From Desulfoarculaceae bacterium (GTDB taxonomy: Bacteria > Desulfobacterota > Desulfobulbia > Desulfobulbales > Desulfocapsaceae): 64,000 bases of DNA. Below the pieces are notes generated by a model, which was not told where the DNA came from, searched no databases, and worked only from the letters and a program-made list of their open reading frames with translations. Position numbers and translations under genes: made by a program. The stretch spans positions 62,001-126,000 of the forward strand of contig JAHYIV010000004.1 of the NCBI GenBank assembly GCA_019429465.1, in the 5' to 3' direction. Positions 18,634 through 28,872 of this stretch are shown piece by piece (the stretch's first letter is position 1; each line of letters begins with the position of its first letter).

Positions 18634-18786
18634 GGTGGGAGTAAAAAAATGAAATAAAGCGGCTAAAATCGCCGATCAAGAACATCAAGAGGGACTGACG
18701 AGCACCGGCATTCATTCGAACAACGCCAAGGTTATTGTTGCCGTACAAAAATCACTCTGACCTTTTTTTCATGTCATCATCCCATC

Positions 18787-18832
18787 AACGAGAAAGGCCC
18801 TGCTTCACTGAAGAAGCAGGGCCTTTCTCGTT
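18787..18832. terminator. 20-bp hairpin at the end of the fdhA-hdrA-mvhD transcript
   Basis: A perfect stem (about 18787-18806 pairing with 18813-18832, core GAGAAAGGCCCTGCTTC) with a 6-nt loop, 20 bp after the mvhD stop on the minus strand. Strength without a long T run suggests it may act in both directions. The 150 bp between it and the metallophosphoesterase shows nothing else. Confidence 0.75.
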
Positions 18833-18852
18833 CAGAAATTTCCCGGAGCTGA

Positions 18853-19455
18853 TCAGCCGAGGGCCGTGGTCAGAGACTTCTCCATCTTCTCGTTCACGAT
18901 CCCACCGATATGCTCATCGGTCCAGATACCATCCTTGCGCACCGCCTTGGTGGCGTTGCCGAAGGCAATCCGCACCTTCTGATCGGAGACGACGGCCAGG
19001 GCCTTGTCGATCCTGGTCTTCAGTTCTTCTTTCGACAGTCCTTCGGCCTCGCCGATGGGTCCAAGCTCCTTGATCTGCGCCGTAAACTTGGTGATCAACT
19101 GGACAAAGCGCGGCGCCTCGGCCGCAGAAGCCCATTGCAGACTGTACCGCTCCTCGCGGATGCCGACGTCCTTCAACACCTTCCTGACCAGCGCACTCAC
19201 ACCCATTGCATCGTAATTACCAACCTGGTAATGGCATTCGCCGAGTTGTCAGCCGCCGGTAAAGATCCCGTCCGCCCCTTCCGCCAAGGCGCGGAGGACA
19301 AAGGCCGGATCTATGCGCCCGGTACACATCACCCGGACGGTCCGCATACTGGGCGGGTATTGAAACCGTGAGACACCGGCAGCGTCTGCCGCCGCGTAAC
19401 AGCACCAGTTGCATAAAAAGCCAAGGATACTGGGATTAAATTCCTGGTCAGCCAT
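18853..19455 (-). CDS. mvhD: MvhD-type hydrogenase/heterodisulfide reductase iron-sulfur protein, selenoprotein
   Basis: 200 residues read through TGA 19251-19249 as selenocysteine 69. The first part has FLCNWCCYAAADAAG and VMCTGRIDP; then ADGIFTGG-Sec-QLGECHYQVGNYDAMG. This is the conserved MvhD motif in which Cys or Sec precedes xLGECHY. MvhD carries a [2Fe-2S] cluster and passes electrons from a hydrogenase or formate dehydrogenase to HdrA. The frame is unbroken and the sequence is fully conserved on both sides of TGA. A SECIS-like hairpin follows (19216-19232). A GAGGAG ribosome site precedes the ATG. It follows hdrA by 132 bp. Confidence 0.93.
19216..19232 (-). promoter_or_regulatory. 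bacterial SECIS-like hairpin in mvhD
   Basis: On the mRNA: AUUACC, loop AGGUU, GGUAAU. The stem is a perfect 6 bp, begins 17 nt after the UGA, and the apical loop holds the GGU seen in E. coli fdhF SECIS. This is the spacing expected for SelB recruitment. Confidence 0.8.
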
Positions 19456-19513
19456 AAGACGTTCTCCTCAAATATAATAAACTTGGTCCAACTTGCCCTG
19501 ATAAACAGGATAA

Positions 19514-19570
19514 GTGTCTTTCACAGATTAATTTCTTGTAAAAAAAACAAGAAAATAATCTGTAAGACAC
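19514..19570. repeat. long imperfect hairpin between hdrA and mvhD
   Basis: A stem of about 24 bp with a few mismatches: GTGTCTT, CAGATTA and TTTCTTGT on one arm and their complements on the other, around an A7 (T7 on the minus strand) loop. It may attenuate or stabilise the 3' mvhD part of the transcript, so that hdrA and mvhD are made in different amounts. Confidence 0.65.
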
Positions 19571-19587
19571 TAAATTTAGAATGGAAA

Positions 19588-22500
19588 TTACCGGTCCCCT
19601 GTGGCCCCGAAGGCCACTATCTGGGAGATAATCTGCTCATTGGTGAACCCGCCCATGGAGATGGCAAAGGTCGGACAATGGGCGGCACAGATCCCGCAGG
19701 CCTTGCATGAGGCGGCAATGGTCTCCGCCTTCCGTTTGCCATCCACTTTCTGCATGACAATGGCGCCATAGGGACAGAGGCTGACGCAGAGGCCGCAGCC
19801 GATGCACTTGTCCTGCTGCACGCTCGATACTATCGGGTCAACCGTCACATGACCCATGACCAGCGGGATCGCAGCCTTGGCCGCTGCCGCCTGGGCCTGA
19901 ACAATAGTCTCATCGACAGGCTTGGGACCGTGGGCCAGCCCGCACACATAGACGCCGGAGACTGACAGCTCCACGGGACGCAGCTTGACATGGGCCTCAA
20001 GGAAGAACTTATTGGCCGTCACCGGCAGCTTCAGCAGCTTAGAGAGGGTATCGGTATCATCCGGCACGATCCCCACGGAGAGGGCCACCAGGTCAGGCGC
20101 CATGACCACCTCTTCCTGCATGATAGAGTCGAAGAAACGGACCTGCACCTTTTCGCCCTTCTCGGTCACCTCCGGCTTACGGTCCACCTCATAGGGGATG
20201 AAGACCACGCCCATCTTGCGGGCCTCCGTATACGCGTCCTCGGCAAAGCCGTAGGTGCGCATATCCCGGTAGAGGACAATGATCTGGGATCCAGGGTTGA
20301 TCTCCTTGACCTTGAGGATATTCTTCAAGGCGTGATTACAGCAGACCTTGGAGCAGTAGTTGAGATCATCACCGCGCGAACCGGCGCACTGGATCATGAC
20401 GATGGAACCGGGTGCCCGGGTCTTGGCCTTACCCGCCAGTTGTTTCTCCAGCTCCTGCTGAGTCACCACCTTTTTGGACTTGCCCAACAGATACTTGTCA
20501 GGTCGATGCTCGTGGCCGCCGGTGGCGACAATGATCACCCCATGGTCAAAAGTCTGCTCGACCTTGGTCTTGCCCATGCCGCTGGCAATCACCGAGGCAA
20601 AGTTGCCGATAAAGCCGGCGGTCTGCACCAGCTCCGCATTGCAGATTACATCTATCTTCTTGGATCCGGTAACCCTGGTGACCAGGGTCTTTAGATGCGA
20701 CTGCACCGCATCGCCTGCCAGGGTATGGTGCAGATTCTTGAGATTACCGCCGATACTGTCCCCTTTTTCAATGAGGACCGAATCAAATCCCTGCTCGGCC
20801 AGGTTCAGGGCGGCGGTCATTCCCGCCACTCCTGCCCCGATAACCAGGGCCTTCGCTGTTACCGGCACCGACTGTTCGGGCAGCGGCTGGATAATTCTGG
20901 CCTTGGCCACGGCCATACGCACCAGATCCTTGGACTTGATGGTGGCCAGCTCCGGTTCACCGGCATGGACCCAGGAACACTGATCGCGAATATTGACCAT
21001 CTCAAAGAGGTTCCGGTTCAGACCGGCATCGCGCATGGTCTCCTGGAACAGAGGCTCGTGGGTGCGCGGCGAACAGGCGGCAATCACCACCCGGTTCAGC
21101 TTGTGTTCCTTGATCTTCTTCTTGATAACCTCCTGGGCATCCTGGGAACAGGAGTAGAGGTTTTCGGTATAATAGGTGACATTCTTCATATCGCCGGCGT
21201 AGTTGGCCACCGCGGCCACATCCACGACCGAGCTGATATTGATGCCGCAATGGCAGACAAAGACCCCGATCCTGGCCTCTTCGTCTGCAGCAAGTTGCTG
21301 CTCCTCAGGATAGATCTTGAGCTCCACCCCTTTGCCCCGTACCTGTTTCAGGGACGCGGCGGCCAGTGAGGCGGCAGCCGATGCCTGGGTAACCGATTCC
21401 GGGATATCCTTGGGGCCCTGGAAGGCACCGGCCACCATAATTCCTTCCTGACTGGTCTGCAGGGGGTTGAAGCCATCCGTGGCGCAGAAATCATACTTGT
21501 TCAGAGCAACCCCGGTAATATCGGCTATCTTCTGCGCATCCTTGGGCGACTCAAGCCCCACGGACAGCACCACCAGATCAAAGGGATCGAACCTGTGCTG
21601 GCCGTCAAGTGTGGCATAGGTCAGCTGCAACCGGTTCTCCCAGGGGGTGACATCCGCCACCTTGGCCCGGACAAACTTGATGCCGATGGCCTCGGCCCGC
21701 TCGCGGGCGGCATCGAAATCCTTGCCCTGGGTGCGGATATCCAGATAGAAGATGGTGATATCCACTTCCGGGTCATGTTCCTTGGTCACCAGCGCCTCTT
21801 TGATGGCGTACATGCAGCAGACCGAAGAACAGTAGCCGTTATTGCAGCCTATGTCACGGGAGCCGACGCACTGGATAAAGGCCATGCGCTTGGGATGCCT
21901 GCCATCGGAGAAGCATTTGACCTCACCCATGAAGGGGCCGGAGGCGGTGGTCATCCGCTCAAACTCAAAGGCGGTTACCACATCCGGGTGCTTGCCGTAA
22001 CCGAAATTGGCCAGGGTTTCGGGAGCAATCTTGCCGAAACCGGGCGAGAGGATCACCGCCCCGATCCGCAGCTTCCGCTCTTCCGGCTGCTGCTTGAAAT
22101 TAATGGCATGACTCTGACAGACCGGCACACAGATCTGACAGGTCCCATGCTGCAGAAAGAGACAGGAGCTCGGATCGATGTAATAGGTGGCAGGCACCGC
22201 CTGGGCATAATCGATATGGATGGGCCTGGTAATGGCCAGCCCCTCATTATAGGGATCCACATGATGCTTGGGGCAATACTGGGTGCATAATCCGCAGGCG
22301 GTACAGGCATCGGCATCGATATAACGCGGCCGCAGATTGATCGTAGCCGTAAAATTTCCTGGAGTTCCTTCCAATGCCAGAAGATCAGCATTGGTCAACA
22401 TTTCAATATTGGGAGACCGACCGGCCTCTACCAGCTTTGGCGCCAGGATTCAGAGTGAACAGTCATTGGTCGGAAAGGTTTTGTCCAGCTGGGCCATGAC

Positions 22501-22638
22501 CCCGCCGACGGCCGGGGATTTCTCCACCAGATAGACATAAAAACCAAGATCCGTCAGATCCAGCGCGGCCTGGATCCCGGCGATTCCCCCGCCGACGACC
22601 ATGACTGCCCCTTCCCTGTGATTCATTGCTTTACCCAT
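19588..22638 (-). CDS. hdrA: HdrA-like flavin/iron-sulfur electron-bifurcating subunit, selenoprotein
   Basis: 1016 residues read through TGA 22452-22450 as selenocysteine 63. N-terminal FAD motif [15 protein letters not shown], then TFPTNDCSL[19 protein letters not shown]; in HdrA proteins this position is Cys, or Sec in some methanogens. Ferredoxin motifs follow ([20 protein letters not shown]). A second HdrA block ([12 protein letters not shown], about 380) has its own FAD motif ([15 protein letters not shown]), making this a long double-type HdrA. It ends with two [4Fe-4S] motifs ([24 protein letters not shown]). HdrA bifurcates or confurcates electrons through FAD. AGGAG lies 7 nt before the ATG. 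No hdrB or hdrC is present. Confidence 0.93.
22421..22449 (-). promoter_or_regulatory. possible SECIS region in hdrA
   Basis: The mRNA after UGA can form CUGGC/GCCGG (offset 4-8 with 25-29) enclosing a GGU-containing loop about 18 nt from the UGA. The stem is short, so this call rests mostly on the protein evidence for Sec. Confidence 0.4.
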
Positions 22639-22680
22639 AATGTTACTCCTGAAAAATTATCGTTTGGGTCTTCTGTTATA

Positions 22681-25600
22681 TTATGCTTCGACCTTTGTGG
22701 CCTTGATCGCACAGATTTTATACTGCGGGCTGCGCGACAGCCGGTCGAGACTGTTTAAGGTCAGGTTGTTCACTGGAACTTCTGCAAAGTGATACGGAAT
22801 AGCAATGGTGCCAAGCTGCGAACGATCGGATATTTTGGCACGTAACTGCACCGTGCCGCGCCTTGAGCTGACTTCAATTGTATCCAGATCATCAATACCC
22901 AGCCGGACTGCATCCTCATGATTGATCTCGGCAAATGGTTCAGGGCACAGGGCCTCAATCTCCGGGGTCTTGCGGGTCATGGAACCAAAGTTATACTGAG
23001 GTATTTCCCTGATGGTGGTCAGCATCAGCGGATATTCAGCATCTGGCATCTCGGTGGGAGGGGTATAGTCCTCGGGGATAAACAGACCCTTACCCTGGGT
23101 GAACCTGCCGATATGGAGCACCGGTGTTCCCGGATGGTCTTGAGTCGGCACCGGCCATTGCAGCCCCACCTTTTCAATACGTTCATAGGTAATGCCGGCA
23201 TATTGGGGCATAAGCTGCGTCACCTCGTTGAAGATCTCTTCCGGATGCGTGTAGGGCATGTCATAGCCCATGCGATGGGACAGCTCACAGAAGATCTGCC
23301 AGTCGGCCTTGGCCTCACCGGGTGGTTCCACTGCCTTGCGCACGCGCTGGACGCGACGCTCGGTACAGGTGAAGGTGCCGTCTTTTTCGGCATAGCAGGC
23401 CGCCGGAAAGACGATATCAGCCATCTTGGCGGTATCGGTGAGAAAGATATCCTGAACGATGAGAAAATCGAGTTTTTCCAGGGCCGCTACGGCATGATGG
23501 GCATTGGGATCGGCCAGCACCGGATCTTCACCGAAGACATAGATCCCTTTGATATCTCCCTCCAGGATGGCATCCCAGACCTCGGTGGCCGCCTTGCCCT
23601 TGCGACGGGGCAGCTTCACCTCCCATATCTTCTCATAGCGATCAAAGACATCATCATTATTCAGACCGGCATATCCGGGCAGGGTATTAAACAAAGCCCC
23701 CATATCACAGGCCCCCTGGACGTTATTCTGCCCGCGCAGGGGATTCACCCCGCCTCCTGCCACTCCCAGTTTACCGCAGAGCATGGCCAGATTGGCAACC
23801 GACTTGACATTATCCGTGCCGGTGGCGTGATGGGCCAGGCCCATTCCATAGAAAATGGCGCATTTTTTTCCCGGTGAGGCATAAAGACGAGCGGCCGCAC
23901 GGAGCTGGGCCTCGGCAATACCGGTAATCTTTTCGACATAGTCCGGGGTGTACTTGGCAGTGACAATCTCCAGTTCCTCGAAATTCTCGGTGCGTTCCTC
24001 GACAAACGTCTTATCCCAGATCCCCTCTTCGAGGATCACATGCACCATGCCATTGAGCAGAGCGACATCACTGCCGGGATTGGGCCGCAGCCAGAGATCC
24101 GCCTCATCGGCAAAACCGGTGCGCCTCGGGTCAATCACCAGCAGCTTGCTGCCGTTCTTCTTGGCCTGATGGATCCGCAGACCGATGGTGGGATGACTGG
24201 TATCGGCATTGGAACCGATCACCATGATCACATCCGCTTCTATAATATCGGCGATGGAGTTGGTCATCGCGCCGCTACCGAATGAAAGGGCCAAACTGGC
24301 CACAGTGGGAGCGTGTCAGAGGCGGGCGCAATGATCGATATTATTGGTACCGATCGAGGTGCGCATGAACTTCTGCATGAGGAAGTTTTCCTCATTGGTG
24401 GCCCGGGCGCAGGAAAATCCGGCGATGGAATCCGGACCGTACATAGCCTTGAGGTCAAACAGCTTCTTGGCCGTGTAATCCAGGGCCTCGTCCCAACTGG
24501 TCTCAACCAGCATCCCGTTCTTGCGGATCAGCGGTTTGGTCAGCCGCTCCTTGTGCTGGATAAACTCATGGCCGAATCGACCCTTGACGCACAAGGCCCC
24601 GTAGTTTGGCGCCTGCTCCGGATCGGCAGTGACCTCAATGATGGTTTTACCCTTGACCCGGAGGATGATCTGGCATCCCGCCCCGCAATAGGGACAGGTA
24701 CTGCGCACCTCTGTCACCGGTTCGGTATGGAGAGGGATAGTCTGGGCCTTCTTGTTCAAGGCGCCGGTGGAACAGCTATCAACACACTTGCCGCAGGAGA
24801 CACACTTGTCATTAAAGCCCAGAATCAGTCCCACGGGCCGGCCCTTGTCATCAAAGGAATCGGCACCCAGTTCCAGGGCATCATACTCACAGGCCCGCTC
24901 GCAGCGCCCGCAGAAGATACATTTATTTTTATCAACGATAATGGCGGGATGGGAATAATCCCTGGCATAAACCGGCGTGGTCCCCATGCCCGTCTTGTTG
25001 ATATTGAGATTATGATTGATGGCAAGTTCCTTGAGATCGCAGCGGTCATAGGCGGTACAGCCGCAGGACAGGCATCTCTCGGCCTCATGCAGGGCCATCT
25101 TCTCGGAAAATCCCAGTTTCACCTCATCAAAGTCCTGACTGCAGATCTCGGGCGGCCGGGTGGGCATCTTTTCCCGCAGTTTGACATTGATGCCGTCAAA
25201 ATTCTTCAGATCGACATCATCAAAACCCTTGCCGCGAGTAAAATTAAAGCGACTCTCTCCCTCTTCCTTCGGCACTCCCATGACATAGGCATGGATATTA
25301 TCAGCGGCTCGGCGGGCTGAAACCACGGCCTGGATCACTGATCTGGGGCCGCTGACCGCATCACCGCCGGCAAAAACTCCGTTGATATTAATCTGGGATG
25401 AACGGACATTGGCATCGATGGTCTTATTGGGAGAGAGGGCAATAGTCTTCTCCAGCTCTCCACCACTGAATGTGTCAGAAACGGCGCGCTGTCCCAGAGA
25501 TGAGACGATGGAATCCACCTGCAGGATATTGGACGAACCGGGCATGGGCTCCGGCTGTCTGACCCCTTTGGCATCGGGCTCACCCAGCTTCATGCGGATC

Positions 25601-26805
25601 AACTCCAGCTTCAGTCTGGATCCCTGTTCAACCGAGTCAGCGATCGTAACCGGTGAAGCCATGAGCAGAAACTGTGCCCCTTCCTTGTCGGCCTCACGAA
25701 TATTGCGCTGATGGGCCGGCATCTCCACGCGGGAACGGGGATAGATGACGGTTACCTCGGCCACCCCCTGCCTGATCAGGGTACGTGCCACCTCCATGGC
25801 AATATTATTGCCGCCGATCACCGCCGCCCGCTTCCCCATATCCGGCGCTTTTCCTTCCGCCATCCGACGCAGATATTTCATCGCCGAATAGGTGTGCGGA
25901 TTGACCGCCCCCGGGATTTCCAGAGGGATATCCACTCCTGTCCCTGTGGCAATGAAGATCGCATCATAGCCCTGATCTTTCAGACTCTGCAGGGTAAAAT
26001 CCTTGCCCCATTTCTGACTGAGCTTGACCGACACGCCCAGCCGGAGAATGGTGTTAATCTCGTAGTTGAGGACATCCCGGGGGATTCGATACTCCAGAAA
26101 TCCATAGCGCAAGGCCCCGCCCAGCATGGGAGAAGACTCGAAGATGGTCACATCATGCCCCTTTCTCGTCAGAAAATGGGCGGCGGTAAGGCCGGCCGGG
26201 CCACCGCCAATCACTGCAATCCGTTTGCCGGTAGGAGCATCCTTGGGGATCTCCAGATCGATCTCATGACTCATGCACCAATCAGCGACAAAGCGCTTCA
26301 GATGGTTGATGGAGACCGGTTCGTCCACCAGGATGCGACGGCAGCGTGTTTCACAGAAACGGGGACAGACCCTCCCCACGGAAAAGGGCAGCGGGTTGCG
26401 CTCCATGACCAGGCGCAGCGCCTCTTCATACTGTCCCTTGGCCACATGGGCGATATAGCCCTGGACATTGATCTGTCCGGGACAGGTGAGATTACAGGGG
26501 GCCTTGCAGTCACCAAAATGGGTCTCAGCCAGGATGGCCAGGCGCTCCAGGCGGTGGGCAGCTATCCTGTCGGAATCCGAGGTAATAACCATCCCCTCCT
26601 GAGCCGGACTGACACAGGAAAGAATGAGATCCTCCTGCCCTTCTATCTCCACCATGCACATCTGACAGGGATTCCCAGTAGGCTTCCCCTGCACATGACA
26701 CAAGGTGGGGATAATGATATCCGATCGCCTGGCAACCTCAAGGATGGTGAGGCCAGCCTCAGCCACGATCTCGGCGCCATTTATAGTAAGTGTTACAGTG
26801 GTCAT
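22681..26805 (-). CDS. fdhA: formate dehydrogenase fused to an NAD(P)H/FAD (GltD-like) module, selenoprotein
   Basis: 1374 residues read through TGA 24318-24316 as selenocysteine 830 (NNIDHCARL-Sec-HAPTVASLA, the classic FdhF/FdhA site). Domains: N-terminal [2Fe-2S] (C36, C47, C50, C64); Fer4 plus GltD-like oxidoreductase (about 95-540) with FAD motif VIGGGPAGLTAAH and NAD(P) motif VIGGNNIAMEVA; two [4Fe-4S] ferredoxin motifs (CIFCGRCERAC, CVSCGKCVDSC); then the molybdopterin enzyme (CPYCGAGCQI onward) with its C-terminal cap. It reversibly converts CO2 and formate. The fused module should pass electrons to NAD(P) and, with HdrA-MvhD next door, to ferredoxin. hdrA starts 42 bp after its stop. 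Confidence 0.93.
24289..24301 (-). promoter_or_regulatory. SECIS-like hairpin in fdhA
   Basis: On the mRNA: GGCC, loop AGUUU, GGCC, starting 15 nt after the UGA. The stem is only 4 GC pairs, but loop size and spacing fit a bacterial SECIS. Confidence 0.6.
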
Positions 26806-26835
26806 ACGCGTGTCCGCGGTGAGGGTTATAATTAT

Positions 26836-26999
26836 TTAGGAGCCGTTACGAAATAACATGGCCATTTATATCTATTTCGTTACGCAGGCCAGGGATGGCC
26901 CAGTGTCGCGAGCGCCATGGACGGCGTAGGAGCGACCGGCTCCTTATGCCGATCCGGTCACTTAGATGGCCATGTTCTTTTTTTACAGCGGCTTAGTGC
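26836..26999 (+). repeat. repeat family B, copy 1
   Basis: A 164-bp block beginning TTAGGAGCCGTTACGAAATA and ending CAGCGGCTTAGTGC. It is about 88-90% identical to 37257-37420 in the same orientation. Inside are GGCC-centred palindromes (GGCCAGGGATGGCC; GCCATGGACGGC; GGAGCGACCGGCTCC). It fills most of the gap between the fdhA and acsC genes. The rest of the gap holds nothing I can name. Confidence 0.85.
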
Positions 27000-27102
27000 A
27001 AAAAGTTACTTTCTGATATTTTTTCACGCACAGTCGCTGAGAAAAACTTTTTCTGTCCTTCTCAGCGGCTCAGCGGCTCTGCGGGAGTCAATACTTAAAA
27101 CA

Positions 27103-28458
27103 TTATTTCGATGGCTTCCATTCCTTCAGGAAGACCGGCAGATGGCCTGCCTCTCTCGGTCCGATAATGATATTCCAGTCTGGAAGCTCCTCTTCCAGCT
27201 CACCCTTCAACGAGGCAAGATAGCCGGGGATGATCAGGTCACGATGATTCACCTTCTCTTCTATGCCGCTCTTTTTGACAAACTGAGCGATCATATCAGC
27301 GCCGAATTTGCCGGCGGCCCAGGCCGTAAGGACGGAAAGGCCCTCGGTATCTTTAATAAGCAGCCAGGTGGGCACCTTGGATCCCTCTATCTCACCGGAA
27401 ACAATAAAATAGGTAAGCGAGAAGTTGCAGGTAATAACCACGGGAGAATCTGCGCCGGGACCGGTAAGAGGATAGACATCCTGGGTCACCACCATCGGCC
27501 GTTGCGGATCGGTATAAAGGTTCATCCGCTCAAGCAGCAGTGGAAAGAGGATATCACCCTGCAGGTCGGAGAGGACTATAATCCCCGCGTACTTGGCGAT
27601 CAGGATGGAGGCTATCATCGCCTCCATCATCGGATCATCACTCATCTCGCAGGGAAAGGTCAGGGTCGGGAATCCCAGAGGCTTGAATTTGGCCTTGACC
27701 GCCGACCGTCTAGCCACGACATTATCTTCAAAGGCAGCGCGCAAGCTCCGGGCGCCGGTATCAATAGCCAGGTCCTTCAGGCCTGCGGCCAGCAGAGTAT
27801 TGGTGATATCGATACAGGTATCAATGGAGGTTCCCTTGACGGCCAGGGGCGCCGAACAGTCTTTGGCCACCTGGGCCATGGCCTCTGCATTGTCGGCAGT
27901 GGCGCCATAGAGCAGCGGGATGCGTGGACCGCAGAGCTTGGCGGCTGCGGCCAGATGGGAGGGCGTGTCACTGATCAGGATAAGCGCGGCACGACTGGAG
28001 CCATCAAGCACCTTCTGCACCAGGGCGACGAAGGTGGCCTCGTCATTTTTACTGTCCTTGACGGCAATGAGTTCAGCCTTCATGATCACGCCGACACGTT
28101 CATAGACAAACTGGTTGAAACGCTCAATCCGGCCACTGACTGCAGCCTCATCCATCTCCGTTGTCACTAGCACACCAATACCCGTGGGATTGACGAAACG
28201 TTTTTCATGGCGGTACATACAGGTCTCGCCGCCCACGGTAAAGGCTTCGTCACCACTACCCAGCTTCAAGGTGCGAATGGGAGGAGCAGATGCCTCGCCG
28301 ATGGTGGCCTTGGCCTCATCACTGACATAAGGGCAGGTGTCAATTTCCATCTGACCAGCCGCCACCTTCATGGCAAAAGCCAGGCAGGTAGGGATGCCGC
28401 ATTCACCGCAGTTCTTTTTAGGCAGCATCTTGAGAATTTGAATGCCGGTTAAAGCCAT
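27103..28458 (-). CDS. acsC: corrinoid iron-sulfur protein large subunit (CFeSP gamma)
   Basis: 451 residues. The N-terminal [4Fe-4S] motif has C17, C20, C25 and C42 (NCGECGIPTCLAFA ... DTCP), as in AcsC/CdhE. A TIM-barrel (about 90-310) and a C-terminal B12-binding domain follow (ITCNFSLTYFIV to the end). It carries the methyl group on cobalamin between the methyltransferase and acetyl-CoA synthase. Length matches the family (~445). A GGAGGAGA ribosome site precedes the ATG. Its partner AcsD is encoded within the MetF fusion further upstream. Confidence 0.95.
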   Translation of the reverse strand: MALTGIQILKMLPKKNCGECGIPTCLAFAMKVAAGQMEIDTCPYVSDEAKATIGEASAPPIRTLKLGSGDEAFTVGGETCMYRHEKRFVNPTGIGVLVTTEMDEAAVSGRIERFNQFVYERVGVIMKAELIAVKDSKNDEATFVALVQKVLDGSSRAALILISDTPSHLAAAAKLCGPRIPLLYGATADNAEAMAQVAKDCSAPLAVKGTSIDTCIDITNTLLAAGLKDLAIDTGARSLRAAFEDNVVARRSAVKAKFKPLGFPTLTFPCEMSDDPMMEAMIASILIAKYAGIIVLSDLQGDILFPLLLERMNLYTDPQRPMVVTQDVYPLTGPGADSPVVITCNFSLTYFIVSGEIEGSKVPTWLLIKDTEGLSVLTAWAAGKFGADMIAQFVKKSGIEEKVNHRDLIIPGYLASLKGELEEELPDWNIIIGPREAGHLPVFLKEWKPSK

Positions 28459-28666
28459 GATAATCTCCTCCAGTTGTAACTACAAAAAATGAGTCATAGT
28501 GAGCTGTGCAACAGCAATACACTCGCCGCTCACTAATAAAAATTCAGTAATGAGTCTTTGTGCGTTATCAGCCAGACGCCACTCGTTTTTGCCAGACAGC
28601 CCGCTCGTTTTTGCCAGACGCCACTTCGAAGAAACAGCCGGAAAAGATTGGCAGTTTCTTCGAAGT

Positions 28667-28712
28667 GGCATAAGGTGCCGTAAACTCAGTAAGCAAGAAA
28701 GAGACCTTGCTT
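28667..28712 (+). repeat. 46-bp direct repeat, copy 1
   Basis: Identical over 46 bp to 28811-28856 (begins GGCATAAGGTGCCGTAAACT). It follows a 16-bp perfect hairpin stem at 28620-28635 with 28654-28669 (GCCACTTCGAAGAAAC and its complement). Confidence 0.9.
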
Positions 28713-28810
28713 GCTTGCTGATTAAATCCATCTTCTCCTATCTCCGGCTGACGTACATTGCCAGGCGCCGCACCATAAAACAGCTGAACAAATTGCTGTT
28801 TTATGGATGC

Positions 28811-28856
28811 GGCATAAGGTGCCGTAAACTCAGTAAGCAAGAAAGAGACCTTGCTT
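28811..28856 (+). repeat. 46-bp direct repeat, copy 2
   Basis: Second exact copy. It follows a 12-bp stem (CCATAAAACAGC, 28773-28784, with 28795-28806). This copy itself forms half of the hairpin at 28818-28872. Confidence 0.9.
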
Positions 28857-28872
28857 ACTGAGTAACGGCACC
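28818..28872 (-). terminator. strong hairpin directly after the acsB stop
   Basis: GGTGCCGT and ACTCAGTAAGCAAG pair with CTTGCTTACTGAGT and AACGGCACC across an 8-nt loop, with a 1-2 nt bulge. It touches the acsB stop codon. On the minus strand it could end or protect the cooS-acsB transcript before acsC. No T run follows, so processing or mRNA protection is as likely as termination. Confidence 0.6.

Noticed and set aside
22450-22638. Separate 62-residue protein before hdrA
   Set aside because: The stop is the Sec-type TGA; the frame continues into conserved HdrA sequence, so it is the N-terminus of hdrA.
24303-24318. Formate dehydrogenase as a split pseudogene
   Set aside because: TGA lies exactly at the catalytic Sec site with conserved residues on both sides.
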